DNA of 49,994 nucleotides from a bacterium (GCA_015485355.1 WFTQ01000045.1:1-49994); one strand, 5' to 3'. Counted from the stretch's first letter, positions 25,826-36,009 are shown. The notes: generated from the letters alone by a model not told the origin. Program-made: numbers and translations.

Positions 25826-26620
25826 TTAACGAATGCGTTGCAAGAAACGCACCGAAAAAAAGTTGGCCGGAATGTTCTGATTGACCCGGATGTTTTCGAA
25901 AATCAGCTCGCTCCGGTGCCCGGTTTGCAGATCGGTCATGAGCAAATCGGTTTGGAACCATACGCCGGAAATATTTTCCACCCGGCGTACGGTTAAGCGT
26001 TTCCATTCCCGGTCCCCGCGATCGAAATACAGGGATTGAACGGTAACCAGGAGATCCTTGCGAATCCAACGAATGATCTTGTTGTATCCGGTATCTTTCG
26101 AGATCTGAGGAGTGGCCGGCAAGGATTCGATTGTGTAGCATTCCCGTCCGTCAAGAGTTTGGTCTTCCAGGCGCCGATAGGTCCAGTCGTTTAATTTAGG
26201 TCGTCCGATGTCATAATAAGTGAAATCCGAGGACATGAAGTTGCCTCCCTTTCCGCTGGAGGCAATCCGTTTTATCCGGCGCAATGCCGGAAGATAGAGG
26301 TATCGCTCATCGTCTCTGTCCAGGTGCTCGATGATCAAAAAAGCGGTATTGCGCACGTCCGGTGGGGATAGGAAACGCATCAGCATATCGCTTTCGTCTT
26401 CGGTGCGTTTGCGGCTGTACATCTTGATTTTTCGAACGCGTTTTTCTCCCCGGGCGTTCTGCAGGACGAGGGTGACATCGGCCTGGAGATCTTTCCAGGT
26501 CGTTTTGTGCAGGACGGCCTCCATGATCTCCCGGCCGCTCTTGCCTTGGGCTGCCGGCTGCGGCATCCCCGTAAGCCATAGGCCGACAAGGACGGTCAGC
26601 CAGAGGGATCGGATCTTCAT
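25826..26620 (-). CDS. LolA-like outer-membrane lipoprotein-sorting protein
   Basis: A 264-aa periplasmic protein with a signal peptide (about 1-26, ending PAAQG). The rest matches the LolA-like family found beside MMPL exporters: ADVTLVLQNARGEKRVRKI, RFLSPPDVRNTAFLIIEH, RYLYLPALRRIKRIASSGKGGNFMSSDFTYYDI (in halves: RYLYLPALRRIKRI and NFMSSDFTYYDI) and CYTIESLP. The fold is a half-barrel that can carry acyl chains. GAGGAG precedes ATG 26620, and the start abuts the MMPL stop (1 bp). In context it probably shuttles a lipidic cargo between the inner-membrane exporter and the outer-membrane barrel; the cargo is unknown. Confidence 0.88.
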   Translation of the reverse strand: MKIRSLWLTVLVGLWLTGMPQPAAQGKSGREIMEAVLHKTTWKDLQADVTLVLQNARGEKRVRKIKMYSRKRTEDESDMLMRFLSPPDVRNTAFLIIEHLDRDDERYLYLPALRRIKRIASSGKGGNFMSSDFTYYDIGRPKLNDWTYRRLEDQTLDGRECYTIESLPATPQISKDTGYNKIIRWIRKDLLVTVQSLYFDRGDREWKRLTVRRVENISGVWFQTDLLMTDLQTGHRSELIFENIRVNQNIPANFFSVRFLQRIR

Positions 26621-26621
26621 A

Positions 26622-28970
26622 TTACGGGCTCCTCTTTTTTAATGCCGCTGGTTTGAAGGTCAGAAAAATGACCGGTAGAATGGTAATAGCTCCGAAACAG
26701 GTGGTCAACATGGCCAGGGTGATGAGCATTCCCATATTTTGCACCCCGCCAAAGATGGAGAACATCATCACGGCAAATCCCAGGCCCACCGTGAGGGCAT
26801 TCAATACTATGGGAACCCCGGCTTCTACCATGGTGACCCGTAGGCTTTCGGCTTCCGGCATCATAGCCAATTCCATTCGATAGCGATGAATGAAATGTAC
26901 CGCATAATCGACCCCCACGCCGATCGCAATGGAGGAGGTCAACATGGTGACAATGTTCAAGTGGGTGCCCGTCCAGCCCATGAAACCGAAATTGAAAACC
27001 ATGGCGAAAAGCAGGGGGATGGCATTGAACATGCCAAGGGTCAGGGAACGAAAAGAGAGGGTCGTCACCAGGGTCACCAGAATCAGTGAGGTCAAAATGC
27101 TCCAGAATTGCCCCCGCACTACCAGATCGTTGATGGCCAGAAACAACTGGGAAGTTCCCGTCAGTTCAACCCGGGCGCTGTGAAAATTGTTTTGAATGAA
27201 ATGGCGGGTCCGTTGCTCTATTTCCCGTAACACATTGCCGGATTCGGTATCGATAAAGGCATTGATCCGGGCGGTCTGATATTGATAGTCGACCAGGTTG
27301 GCGAAATCATCCGGTTTGCCGGACATTTCATACAGTTGGAGATACTGGGCCACCAGCTGTCGTCCGGGCACCTTAAAGCGAATTGGCACTTCGACCCCGC
27401 GGCCGTTGTTTTCTATCCACTCATAACCCACGGCCTCTATCGTGTCCGGCGGGATGCGATGATAGGCTTCCGAGTCGGCATGCATGACTTTATTCATCCG
27501 CTTGATATAATCTGCCAGCGAAAGTGTGGCGCCCACGTGGGGCAGGGTCTTTAAAAACGCTTCCAGCTTTTCCATATCCCGCAAAACGCGGGGTTCTTTG
27601 ATTTGCCCGGCACTGTCCCCTTCCACCATCACGGTTAAGAACGTGGTGCCGGCAAAGTTTTGGTTGACTTTTTCGAAGGCCAACCGGGCAGGATGGTCTT
27701 CCGGGAAATTGTTGATGGTGTTGTTTTCCAGATGAATGTGACTAAACCCCGCGACGGCGAAGACGACCACCAGCACCACCAATCCGCCCACCAGAGGGCG
27801 ATGCCGGATGAGAAGGTCGGCATATCCCGTGGCTATACGGCTCAACCGACTGCGACGTTTGTGCTCCCGGATTGGGTCTGGAATGTGTAAAAGGGATAAA
27901 GTGGCCGGTAAGAAGGTGAGCGAAAAGAGCATGGCGATCATAACCCCCGCAGCGGTAAAAATCCCCAGCTGCCCTACCGATCCCACGTGAGACGTGTTCA
28001 GGGCTAGAAAACCGAACGAAGTGGTGATCGAGGTGATGATGACCGGTGTGTTCAGCTCCTGCATCACCGCCAGAACGGTTTCCGGCGCACTTTTACCGTG
28101 CTGGGCATGTTCGAAATATCGGTTCATGATATGGATGCCATCGGCTACGGCGATGGAGGCCAACAAAATGGGCAGCATATTGGTCGAATGACTGATGGGA
28201 ACCCCGAATAGAGCCATCAGCCCGATGGCGCAGATCACGCTGCTGATAACAATGAATAGCGGCAACACCACCCCACGAAAAGAACGAAAGCTGATCCACA
28301 ATACGGCGATGATGATGAAAATTACCAGGGGGAACAGAATGCCCATGTCTCGAGCCATTCCTCGTCCCAGATAATAGGTCAACACGGGTTTGCCGGTGAT
28401 GTAAACCGTGAAGGGTACTTGCTGATCTTCAAAGAATTGTATGATCTGATGGGCGGCATCTTCCGCCTTGATGGTGTTCTTCAGAAACACCATGATTCCC
28501 GCCATGCGCTCGTCCCGCGATATCAAATTTTCAATGGGCAGATCGCTGTGGAAGAGGGTTTGACGGTATTGGGACACCTGTTCGGGGGTGGCGGGGGGCT
28601 CTTCCAAAATCTCTCGCACTTCCATGCCGTTGTGGGTGCCGCGGATGATCTTTACGTTGGTGGGACTCATGACGGAATAGACATCGGGCATGTCTTCCAG
28701 CTTCCGGGTGATCCGATATAAATGGTGCAGCACGGGGACGCTGAATAGGGAATCGGTCTCCACGGCGATGAGAATAAAATCTCGGCTGGGAAAGATCGTG
28801 TTCATCCGATCATACAGGCGTTTTGCGGGGATGTCCTGGGGCAGGGCGGAAGTGATGTCCGGATCCACCGTAATGCTCCGAATCTGATACCCCAGCACGC
28901 CGGTCAGGATGAGCACCAGGGCAATGGTCGGCCACGGGTGGCGCACCACCCATCGGGTTATATGAAACAT
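26622..28970 (-). CDS. RND superfamily MMPL-type exporter
   Basis: A 782-aa polytopic inner-membrane protein. One transmembrane helix near the N-terminus, a large periplasmic loop (about 35-215), a bundle of five to six helices (about 215-375), a second periplasmic loop (about 410-610) and a second bundle (about 615-775). Repeat-specific motifs: LASIAVADGIHIMNRYFEH and SSIAIGVGVDYAVHFIHRYR, where the Asp residues are proton-relay candidates. This is the predicted exporter family of MmpL/HpnN type (COG1033), which moves lipids or other hydrophobic cargo. ATG 28970 overlaps the TetR stop by one base with GGAGG ten bases upstream, so translation is coupled. Confidence 0.92.
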   Translation of the reverse strand: MFHITRWVVRHPWPTIALVLILTGVLGYQIRSITVDPDITSALPQDIPAKRLYDRMNTIFPSRDFILIAVETDSLFSVPVLHHLYRITRKLEDMPDVYSVMSPTNVKIIRGTHNGMEVREILEEPPATPEQVSQYRQTLFHSDLPIENLISRDERMAGIMVFLKNTIKAEDAAHQIIQFFEDQQVPFTVYITGKPVLTYYLGRGMARDMGILFPLVIFIIIAVLWISFRSFRGVVLPLFIVISSVICAIGLMALFGVPISHSTNMLPILLASIAVADGIHIMNRYFEHAQHGKSAPETVLAVMQELNTPVIITSITTSFGFLALNTSHVGSVGQLGIFTAAGVMIAMLFSLTFLPATLSLLHIPDPIREHKRRSRLSRIATGYADLLIRHRPLVGGLVVLVVVFAVAGFSHIHLENNTINNFPEDHPARLAFEKVNQNFAGTTFLTVMVEGDSAGQIKEPRVLRDMEKLEAFLKTLPHVGATLSLADYIKRMNKVMHADSEAYHRIPPDTIEAVGYEWIENNGRGVEVPIRFKVPGRQLVAQYLQLYEMSGKPDDFANLVDYQYQTARINAFIDTESGNVLREIEQRTRHFIQNNFHSARVELTGTSQLFLAINDLVVRGQFWSILTSLILVTLVTTLSFRSLTLGMFNAIPLLFAMVFNFGFMGWTGTHLNIVTMLTSSIAIGVGVDYAVHFIHRYRMELAMMPEAESLRVTMVEAGVPIVLNALTVGLGFAVMMFSIFGGVQNMGMLITLAMLTTCFGAITILPVIFLTFKPAALKKRSP

Positions 28971-29593
28971 CAGCGATTGTCCTCCTTTTGCATGAGAGCA
29001 CCGTTCAGGAAAATCTGATTGATCAATTGAGCTTTCTCTCGAAGCCCCCGGGCATCGGCGTCCCGATCAAGAAATTGTCCCAAACCCATTACCAGAGCGC
29101 CGAAAATTTCCACCAATTGGTCCGTGGGGTACGGTTTCAGAACACCCCGCTGCTGGGCCTGCAAGAACAGCTCCTGCACCCGGCGGGTCTTTTCCTGAAT
29201 CAGGGGCTGCAATTGCCGCATGGCCTTCCGGTTCAAGGCGGGATGGGCCGTCAGGTAATAATAAAGTTTAAAATAGTTCGGATAGGCGGCAAAAAAGTGC
29301 GCCCCCACCAGGGCGATTTGTTGAATTTGCTCCAGTAAGCTTTCGCTGGTTTCCCATTCCCGTTCGATCCGGTCGAAAAACTCCCGGATGCCGTCTTCCA
29401 GAATGGATAACAACAGCTCATCTTTGCTCTTGAAATAGTAGTATAGGGTGGCCTTCCCCAGCTCGGCGTTTTCGGCAATCCGTTCCATGCTGGTGCCATG
29501 GTAACCGTTCTCGGCGAAGGTTTTCAGGGCGGCGTTGCGGATCAGCTGGATGCGGGCACGGCGTTCTCGCTCTTTGCGCTCGGCAATGGGCAT
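28970..29593 (-). CDS. TetR family transcriptional regulator
   Basis: A 207-aa repressor-like protein. The N-terminal helix-turn-helix (about 17-63) has the classic pattern IRNAALKTFAENGYHGTSMERIAENAELGKATLYYYFKSKDEL (key pieces: FAENGYHGTSMERIA, GKATLYYYFKSKDELL). The C-terminal ligand and dimer domain is variable and resembles the FadR/AcrR-type group. First gene of a leftward operon with the MMPL exporter, LolA-like protein and barrel, so it probably represses this operon and responds to the exported or a related hydrophobic compound. It uses ATG 29593, with only a weak AGGT site upstream. Confidence 0.92.
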   Translation of the reverse strand: MPIAERKERERRARIQLIRNAALKTFAENGYHGTSMERIAENAELGKATLYYYFKSKDELLLSILEDGIREFFDRIEREWETSESLLEQIQQIALVGAHFFAAYPNYFKLYYYLTAHPALNRKAMRQLQPLIQEKTRRVQELFLQAQQRGVLKPYPTDQLVEIFGALVMGLGQFLDRDADARGLREKAQLINQIFLNGALMQKEDNR

Positions 29594-29614
29594 AAGTTCG
29601 ACTACCTATTCAAA

Positions 29615-29661
29615 ATTCGACCATACATTCGAAAGTTAAGCCGTTTTACCCGGCGTTTCAA
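29615..29661 (-). promoter_or_regulatory. Promoter and possible TetR operator of the export operon
   Basis: On the minus strand TTGAAA (complement of 29656-29661), a 17-nt spacer and TAACTT (complement of 29633-29638). Directly downstream of the -10 lie two copies of ATTCGA twelve bases apart (29615-29620 and 29627-29632), the second extended to the palindrome TTCGAA; a third GTTCGA is at 29596-29601. Repeats just past a promoter of a TetR gene are natural operator candidates. Confidence 0.4.
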
Positions 29662-29753
29662 TAAGTTTTCCACATTTTTTGATAGGCGATTCCGCGGGGA
29701 TGTGCCGCGGCCATGCGCCCCTTCCCAAACCGCTTATTTTATTCGAAAAAAAT

Positions 29754-29782
29754 TTGCTTTTTTTCCCTTTAACCGTTACACT
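29754..29782 (+). promoter_or_regulatory. Promoter of gldC
   Basis: TTGCTT (29754-29759), 17-nt spacer, TACACT (29777-29782), about 50 bp before the gldC start. It is divergent from the export-operon promoter and about 100 bp from it. Confidence 0.45.
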
Positions 29783-29833
29783 GGCAGCGACTGCTTGGAA
29801 GGGAAAGAACAGAAAATAATCGGAGGATTGTCC

Positions 29834-30175
29834 ATGTCTCGGTCGTCAGAATTGAAATTCACTATTCATCTGGATGAGAAAAAATTTCCCGTAAAGATTG
29901 AGTGGGAGGCCACCGACGCCGATTTCACCGGTCGCCGGCAATGCGACGCTTTGATGATTTCCCTGTGGGATAATGAGGAAAAAAATACCATGGGAATGGA
30001 TTTATGGACTCCGGAAATGCTGATTGTTGATATGAACGTGCATGTGTTCCAGACCCTGATGAAAATCGCGGATACGTATTTAAAGGCGACCAACAATTTA
30101 CAGGTGGCCAATATGATCACCGATTTTGCCCAGCGGTTCGGGCGGGAAACTCAGGTTTTACAGGATGAGGCCTGA
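29834..30175 (+). CDS. gldC: GldC-like gliding-motility protein
   Basis: A 113-aa soluble protein without signal peptide or transmembrane helix. The pattern LKFTIHLDEKKFPVKIEWEATD, SLWDNEEKNTMGMDLWTPEM, FQTLMKIADTYLKATNN and ITDFAQRFGRE matches GldC of Bacteroidota over its whole length (about 110 aa). In gliding species GldC is an accessory cytoplasmic protein; outside them its role is not known. GGAGG precedes ATG 29834; the frame is open upstream but without a start context. It stands alone, divergent from the TetR operon. Its presence, with the T9SS tail on the peptidase at 36010, supports an FCB-group host. Confidence 0.87.
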   Translation: MSRSSELKFTIHLDEKKFPVKIEWEATDADFTGRRQCDALMISLWDNEEKNTMGMDLWTPEMLIVDMNVHVFQTLMKIADTYLKATNNLQVANMITDFAQRFGRETQVLQDEA

Positions 30176-30188
30176 TCGATGGGGCCGG

Positions 30189-30223
30189 GCGGAAAAGCGA
30201 TATGGAGGGGTTAACGCTTCCGC
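30189..30223 (+). other. Hairpin in the gldC-ahcY gap
   Basis: GCGGAAAAGCG (30189-30199) and CGCTTCCGC (30215-30223) form a stem with one bulged A and a 15-nt loop just after gldC. No T-run follows. The remaining gap to 30439 also contains the symmetric ATGAAAATTTCAT (30269-30281). I looked for an S-adenosylhomocysteine riboswitch ahead of ahcY and did not see its conserved core. Confidence 0.3.
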
Positions 30224-30436
30224 ACTCCGGGCAAAAGCAAACTTCCCAGGGGCTACGTCACGAAGTTTATGAAAATTTCATTCAAGTAGCAATTGCTTTG
30301 CCCGAAATTTAACTTTGGCTGTCATTGGCTGGGGAAAAAACAGCGATCCTTTTGGAAAAGTTCGTCAGGATATCGGTAAGGACCGGCGAGAGATTGGGTT
30401 ACAAAGACACCAGGTAATTGATAAAAGAAAGGGTAG

Positions 30437-31693
<1,257 letters not shown>

Positions 31694-31700
31694 GAGTGGC

Positions 31701-31734
31701 GCTTGCTCACCGGAGGGCCGGGCGGTGAGCAAGC
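31701..31734. terminator. Hairpin between convergent ahcY and propeller gene
   Basis: A perfect 11-bp stem, GCTTGCTCACC (31701-31711) and GGTGAGCAAGC (31724-31734), with a 12-nt loop, 7 bp after the ahcY stop. No T-run on either side, so its role as terminator is inferred from position between convergent genes. Confidence 0.5.
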
Positions 31735-31813
31735 GGGGGACCATCCTATCGCCGAATCTTTTCCTGCGGTTTCTTTGCGCATGCGCTTAATGCGACTTGG
31801 CGCGAACGGTGCG

Positions 31814-32932
31814 TTAGTGCAGGGCGTAAAGGAAGCCGTCCCGACTCCCCACAAAAACCGTCCCCCGGTACACCGCCGGGGAGGCATAGATGCGCCCTTC
31901 CGTTTCAAATTGCCACAAAACCTTTCCCGTTTGGGCATCCAAGGCGTAAAATATGCCGTTGACACCCCCGAAGTATACCACACCGTTGACCACGATCGGG
32001 GAGCTGTCGATTTGATCATCGGTGGCAAAGTGCCATAACTCCCGGCCGGTTCGGGCGTCCAGAGCATAAAACCTCCCGTTTAGGCTCCCGAAATAGACCA
32101 CGTCCCGGGCCACGGCCGGGGAGGAACGGATCTGATCCCCGGTGTCAAAGTCCCACTGTTTTTTTCCGTTGGAAGCTTGCACGGCATAAAACCGCCCGTC
32201 TAAGCTCCCGAAGTAGACCGTCTTATGGCTGATGGTGGGGGAAGAAATGATCCAGTTTTCGGTGGCGAAAGTCCATTTCAATTTCCCCTTTTTCCGCTCG
32301 ATGGCGTACAGGCGGCCGTCCCAGCCGCCAAAATAGATGGTATGGCCCTGAACGGCTGGAGAAGAGGAGATGCCGTTTTCGGCTTTGAAACGCCAATCCA
32401 GCGACCCGTCGGCGGATTTCAAGGCCACAAATTGCCCGTTGACGGCTCCCAGGTATACCCGCTCCCCATAGAACGCCGGAGAAGCCACAATGCGCGAGCC
32501 CAGGCGATATTGCCACATTTTCTTTCCGTCCACCGGATTCAATCCGTAAACATTGCCTTTCCCATCGGCAAGGATGATATGCGTAGGGGAAACGGCGGGG
32601 GTGGAAAAAATATTCCCTTCCGCCCGGAATCGCCAGATGGGCTGGCCGGTTTGATAGTGCAACGCAAACAGATTTCCGTTCAATCCGGCGACGTAAACCA
32701 CGTCGTTAAAAACCAGGGGGGAGGCGAATACCCAGTGGCCAACCTCGAACGTCCATTTGACGGAACGGAATGTCTTCACGGGTGAGGTGTGGAAGACCCC
32801 CGTGTGTTCGGGGTTCCCCCGGTACATTACCATTGGAACCTCTTTTCTAAAAGGAAAACATCCCCATTGGAGAAGAACAATCACCCCAATGACCAGTCGG
32901 ATACCCCTTTGCCGCCAACGATGTTTTCGCAT
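31814..32932 (-). CDS. PQQ-like eight-bladed beta-propeller lipoprotein
   Basis: A 372-aa protein with N-terminal hydrophobic segment and lipobox (LLQWGC, Cys about 25). The rest is eight consecutive repeats, most exactly 40 aa, each with SSPxV, VYFGxxxGxxYALxxxxGxxxW cores; the last repeat is short and is completed by the N-terminal strand SVKWTFEVG, closing the ring. This architecture is that of BamB, the outer-membrane assembly lipoprotein, and of PQQ-enzyme repeats, but no PQQ-enzyme catalytic residues are evident. A BamB-like scaffold role in the envelope is possible; orthology is unproven because the repeats are unusually regular. Start ATG 32932 with a weak GGGG upstream. Confidence 0.85.
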   Translation of the reverse strand: MRKHRWRQRGIRLVIGVIVLLQWGCFPFRKEVPMVMYRGNPEHTGVFHTSPVKTFRSVKWTFEVGHWVFASPLVFNDVVYVAGLNGNLFALHYQTGQPIWRFRAEGNIFSTPAVSPTHIILADGKGNVYGLNPVDGKKMWQYRLGSRIVASPAFYGERVYLGAVNGQFVALKSADGSLDWRFKAENGISSSPAVQGHTIYFGGWDGRLYAIERKKGKLKWTFATENWIISSPTISHKTVYFGSLDGRFYAVQASNGKKQWDFDTGDQIRSSPAVARDVVYFGSLNGRFYALDARTGRELWHFATDDQIDSSPIVVNGVVYFGGVNGIFYALDAQTGKVLWQFETEGRIYASPAVYRGTVFVGSRDGFLYALH

Positions 32933-33215
32933 TACGACCCCACGGTTTAGGATAATTGGTCCAACCCTTCTGCAAATCTACCCGCCGGCCTAATTTACGA
33001 AAAAGCCGATGGTATTCCATATAGAAAATATTTGCGGCCGCTCTTGTACCGAAAGTCGGTCTGCGGGTTAGCGCCTCCCCCCCGTCGCCGCAAAGGCCGG
33101 AGCCGGTTGGAATAGTACCGGCTTAAACCGTATTCAGGGTTGAATCCATGTGATTTTTAATTTTATCTTGACTTCCGGCGATGTATATTACAGCCGATTA
33201 AACGAATGTTTTTAA

Positions 33216-33911
33216 ATGGGGCAACAGCCGGTTACGGTTTTTATCGTTGAAGATGATCCCGACATCGCCGAGATTGTGAAGGACAATCTCCGGCGGGAAG
33301 GTTTTCGAGTGGCGATTTATACCGATGGGGTGGTGGCTTATGAGGCCATTATGCAACACGCTCCGGATTTGATCGTTCTGGATTTGAATCTTCCGGGAAT
33401 GAGCGGCATTGAATTATGCAAATATTTGCGGGAGGAAGCCCGCACGGCGGATATCCCGGTGATCATGTTGACCGCCCGTGGAGAAGAAATTGACAAGATT
33501 ATCGGGTTTGAGGTAGGAGCGGATGACTATGTGACCAAGCCGTTCAGTCCTCGCGAGTTGGTGGCGCGGGTGCGGGTGCATTTAAAACGTGCTCGAAAAA
33601 CGGCGGGCCAAATCTTCCGCCAGGGAGAACTAATGGTTAACTTTGCGACGCATGAGGTATTGTTAAACCAGCGGCCCCTGGAGTTGACACCCATTCAATT
33701 CAAATTGCTGCGCACATTGATCGAGGCCGGTGGTCGGGTGCTTTCGCGTCAACAGTTGCTGGAAATGGTCTGGGGACCGGATTATTATGGAGATCCCCGC
33801 ACAGTGGACGTGCATATTGCGCGGTTACGCGATCGCCTGCAAACGGCCGGCGCTTACATTAAAACCGTCAAAGGAACCGGATATCGATGGGGAACCGGCA
33901 AGACCCCCTGA
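33216..33911 (+). CDS. Response regulator, OmpR/PhoB family
   Basis: A 231-aa two-component regulator. Receiver domain 1-120 with acidic pocket EDD (12-14), phosphoacceptor D56 in VLDLNLPG, switch T86 in MLTARG and K108 in TKPF. C-terminal winged helix about 133-227 (LELTPIQFKLLRTLIEAGGRVLSRQQLLEMVWG in pieces: LELTPIQFKLL, VLSRQQLLEMVWG; then RTVDVHIARLRDRL and VKGTGYRW). It is 57 bp ahead of the sensor kinase gene. A PhoB-like phosphate role is possible from the family, but no phosphate gene lies nearby. There is no ribosome site before ATG 33216 (TTTTTAA). Confidence 0.95.
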   Translation: MGQQPVTVFIVEDDPDIAEIVKDNLRREGFRVAIYTDGVVAYEAIMQHAPDLIVLDLNLPGMSGIELCKYLREEARTADIPVIMLTARGEEIDKIIGFEVGADDYVTKPFSPRELVARVRVHLKRARKTAGQIFRQGELMVNFATHEVLLNQRPLELTPIQFKLLRTLIEAGGRVLSRQQLLEMVWGPDYYGDPRTVDVHIARLRDRLQTAGAYIKTVKGTGYRWGTGKTP

Positions 33912-33968
33912 GCCAAACAACAACAGGCATTGGCAAGCCAGGACGTTAAAGACCAATACCCCCGGTTT

Positions 33969-35813
33969 ATGAAAAAGTTCTTTATCCCAAAACATCTATT
34001 GCAGCAACTGTTGTTGATTCTGGTCCTGTCGTTGATAATCGGCCAGATGGTGGGAATTTCTCTGTTTTATTATAAATTTCGCCTCTTTTTGTTTGAGGAA
34101 AAGAAGAAAGAACTGCGCCAATACATTCAGGTGGCTCGCAAATCCCTGGACATGGAGCGACTGGTGGAAAAAGACCGTCGGTACCTGAAGGCCTTTGCCG
34201 ACGATCTGGCCCGCCGGATCGACTGTCGGGTCACGTTTATCGACATGCAGGGGAATGTGCTGGCGGATTCGGAAGTCCCCTTGTCCCAGATCCCCCTGAT
34301 GGAAAATCATTTAAATCGTCCTGAAGTGCAGCAATCTTTGCGCCAAGGGTGGGGATACGATTTACGCTTGAGTGCTTCGATTCACCGGGAACTGCTGTAC
34401 GGCAGCCGGCTTTTGGAGCACCAGGGCCGAAGGGCCGGGGTATTGCGTCTGGCCTATTTTTCCGGGGAAATTTTTCAGATTTTAAGATTGGCCCGATGGG
34501 TGTTTTTTCTGGGAGGGGTAATGGTGTTGGGCATTTCTGGATTGCTGGTGATCTTGTTGACCCGCCGCTTGAACCGCGATTTTCAAGATTTGGCCTGGCA
34601 AGCACAGCGCCTGGCCCGTGGCGACCTGACTGCCCGAAGTCATATCAATCAACCCCGGGAGTTGCATGTGCTCTCGGACACCCTGAACACCCTCTCCCAG
34701 CGGATTTCCCGCTTCTTGAGGCATCTGGAGCGGGAACGCCAGGAGCTGGACCTGATCCTCCGATCCATCAACGAGGGGATTATCGCCATCGACGATGCTC
34801 GTCGGATTGTGTTCATGAATCAGCTGGCCCGTAGCCTTCTGGACATTCCCGATATCCCGGTCCAGGGTCATTATTATTATCAAATCATTCGCAGCACCGA
34901 CCTGATCATGCTGATCGATAAATTTTTTGAATTTCAGTCCTTTATTCATGATGAATTTTCTCTGCCCGACGATCGGGTGTTGGAGGTGTCCATCTCCGCC
35001 TTCCAGCTGGGGGAATCGCGAAAACCCGGGGCCACCGTTGTTTTACGCGACGTGACGGCGTTCCGGAAACTGGAGCGGGTACGACGGGATTTTGTGGCCA
35101 ATGTGTCGCACGAATTTAAAAATCCTCTGGCCAGTATTCGGGGAGCCGCCGAAAGCCTGCTGGATTGGGCCCTGGAAGACCCCGGTACCCGCCGCAAATA
35201 CATTGAGAAAATCCTGAACCAAGCCCAGCACCTGGAACGTCTGGTCACCGATTTATTACAACTTGCCCGCGTGGAAAAACTGGAACGGGTGGAACTTCTG
35301 ACCTTCGATCCACTGCCCCTGTTAAACGAGCTGGTCCAGGAATTTGACGAAATGGCCCGGCGGCAGGGACTTCGGTTCCAAACGGAATTTCCCGCCCTTC
35401 CCGGACTCCAGATCCTGGGGGAACCGGAGATGTTTCGTACCATCATGGTGAATTTGTTGGACAATGCCATAAAATATACCCCCCGAGGCGGCCGGATAAC
35501 GCTAAAGGTCCACCCCACGGGAGAGGCAAACTGGGTGCGTTTTTCTGTCATGGATACGGGCATTGGTATACCCGAGAAGTATCAGGATCGTATTTTTGAA
35601 CGCTTTTTCCGTGTCGATAAGGCCCGCTCTCGATTTCACAAAAGCACCGGCTTGGGGCTCTCCATCGTCAAACACATGGCCGAATTGCAAGGGGCTCGCA
35701 TCGGCCTATGGAGCGAGGAAGGAAAAGGCAGCCATTTCTGGATCGATTTTCCCCTGGCAAAAGAAACGCAGAATCCACCCTCGAGCCCGCAGGGATCCCG
35801 GACGGCTCTCTAA
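33969..35813 (+). CDS. Sensor histidine kinase, PhoR-like (HAMP-PAS-HisKA-HATPase)
   Basis: A 614-aa membrane kinase. TM1 about 9-33, extracytoplasmic sensor about 34-172, TM2 about 175-198, HAMP about 199-250, PAS about 255-365 (SINEGIIAIDDARRIVFMN), HisKA with H381 in NVSHEFKNPLASI, and HATPase with N-box MVNLLDNAIKYTP (about 493-505), G1 DTGIGIPEKYQ and G2 STGLGLSIVKHM. It partners with the regulator directly upstream. Start chosen at ATG 33969 because it begins the membrane helix; an in-frame TTG at 33930 is possible, and neither has a clear ribosome site. Architecture is that of PhoR/WalK-type kinases; the signal is unknown. Confidence 0.94.
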   Translation: MKKFFIPKHLLQQLLLILVLSLIIGQMVGISLFYYKFRLFLFEEKKKELRQYIQVARKSLDMERLVEKDRRYLKAFADDLARRIDCRVTFIDMQGNVLADSEVPLSQIPLMENHLNRPEVQQSLRQGWGYDLRLSASIHRELLYGSRLLEHQGRRAGVLRLAYFSGEIFQILRLARWVFFLGGVMVLGISGLLVILLTRRLNRDFQDLAWQAQRLARGDLTARSHINQPRELHVLSDTLNTLSQRISRFLRHLERERQELDLILRSINEGIIAIDDARRIVFMNQLARSLLDIPDIPVQGHYYYQIIRSTDLIMLIDKFFEFQSFIHDEFSLPDDRVLEVSISAFQLGESRKPGATVVLRDVTAFRKLERVRRDFVANVSHEFKNPLASIRGAAESLLDWALEDPGTRRKYIEKILNQAQHLERLVTDLLQLARVEKLERVELLTFDPLPLLNELVQEFDEMARRQGLRFQTEFPALPGLQILGEPEMFRTIMVNLLDNAIKYTPRGGRITLKVHPTGEANWVRFSVMDTGIGIPEKYQDRIFERFFRVDKARSRFHKSTGLGLSIVKHMAELQGARIGLWSEEGKGSHFWIDFPLAKETQNPPSSPQGSRTAL

Positions 35814-36009
35814 AAAATTAAAGAGCAGAATGGCGAATCCAGAGAGAAAGGATAGGACCCTCAGCTTGCCGCCGGTGAGTGCCCCGCCACGGCTTTCCGG
35901 ATTTTTATTTTGTGTCTTTCGAGTTTCCACCTTATTTTTCCGTCGTGGAGCAGGGATGCGGGGTCTCTTCCATTCGGAGGTCTTCCCAAGAAACGGAGGG
36001 TAAATTTGG

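Noticed and set aside
25803-26141. 113-codon N-terminal extension of the outer-membrane barrel gene
   Set aside because: It lies antiphase within the LolA-like gene; the signal peptide begins at ATG 25802 with a ribosome site.
33168-33191. TTGACT and TATATT before the response regulator as a promoter
   Set aside because: The two boxes are only about 10-12 bases apart, too close for a sigma70 promoter.
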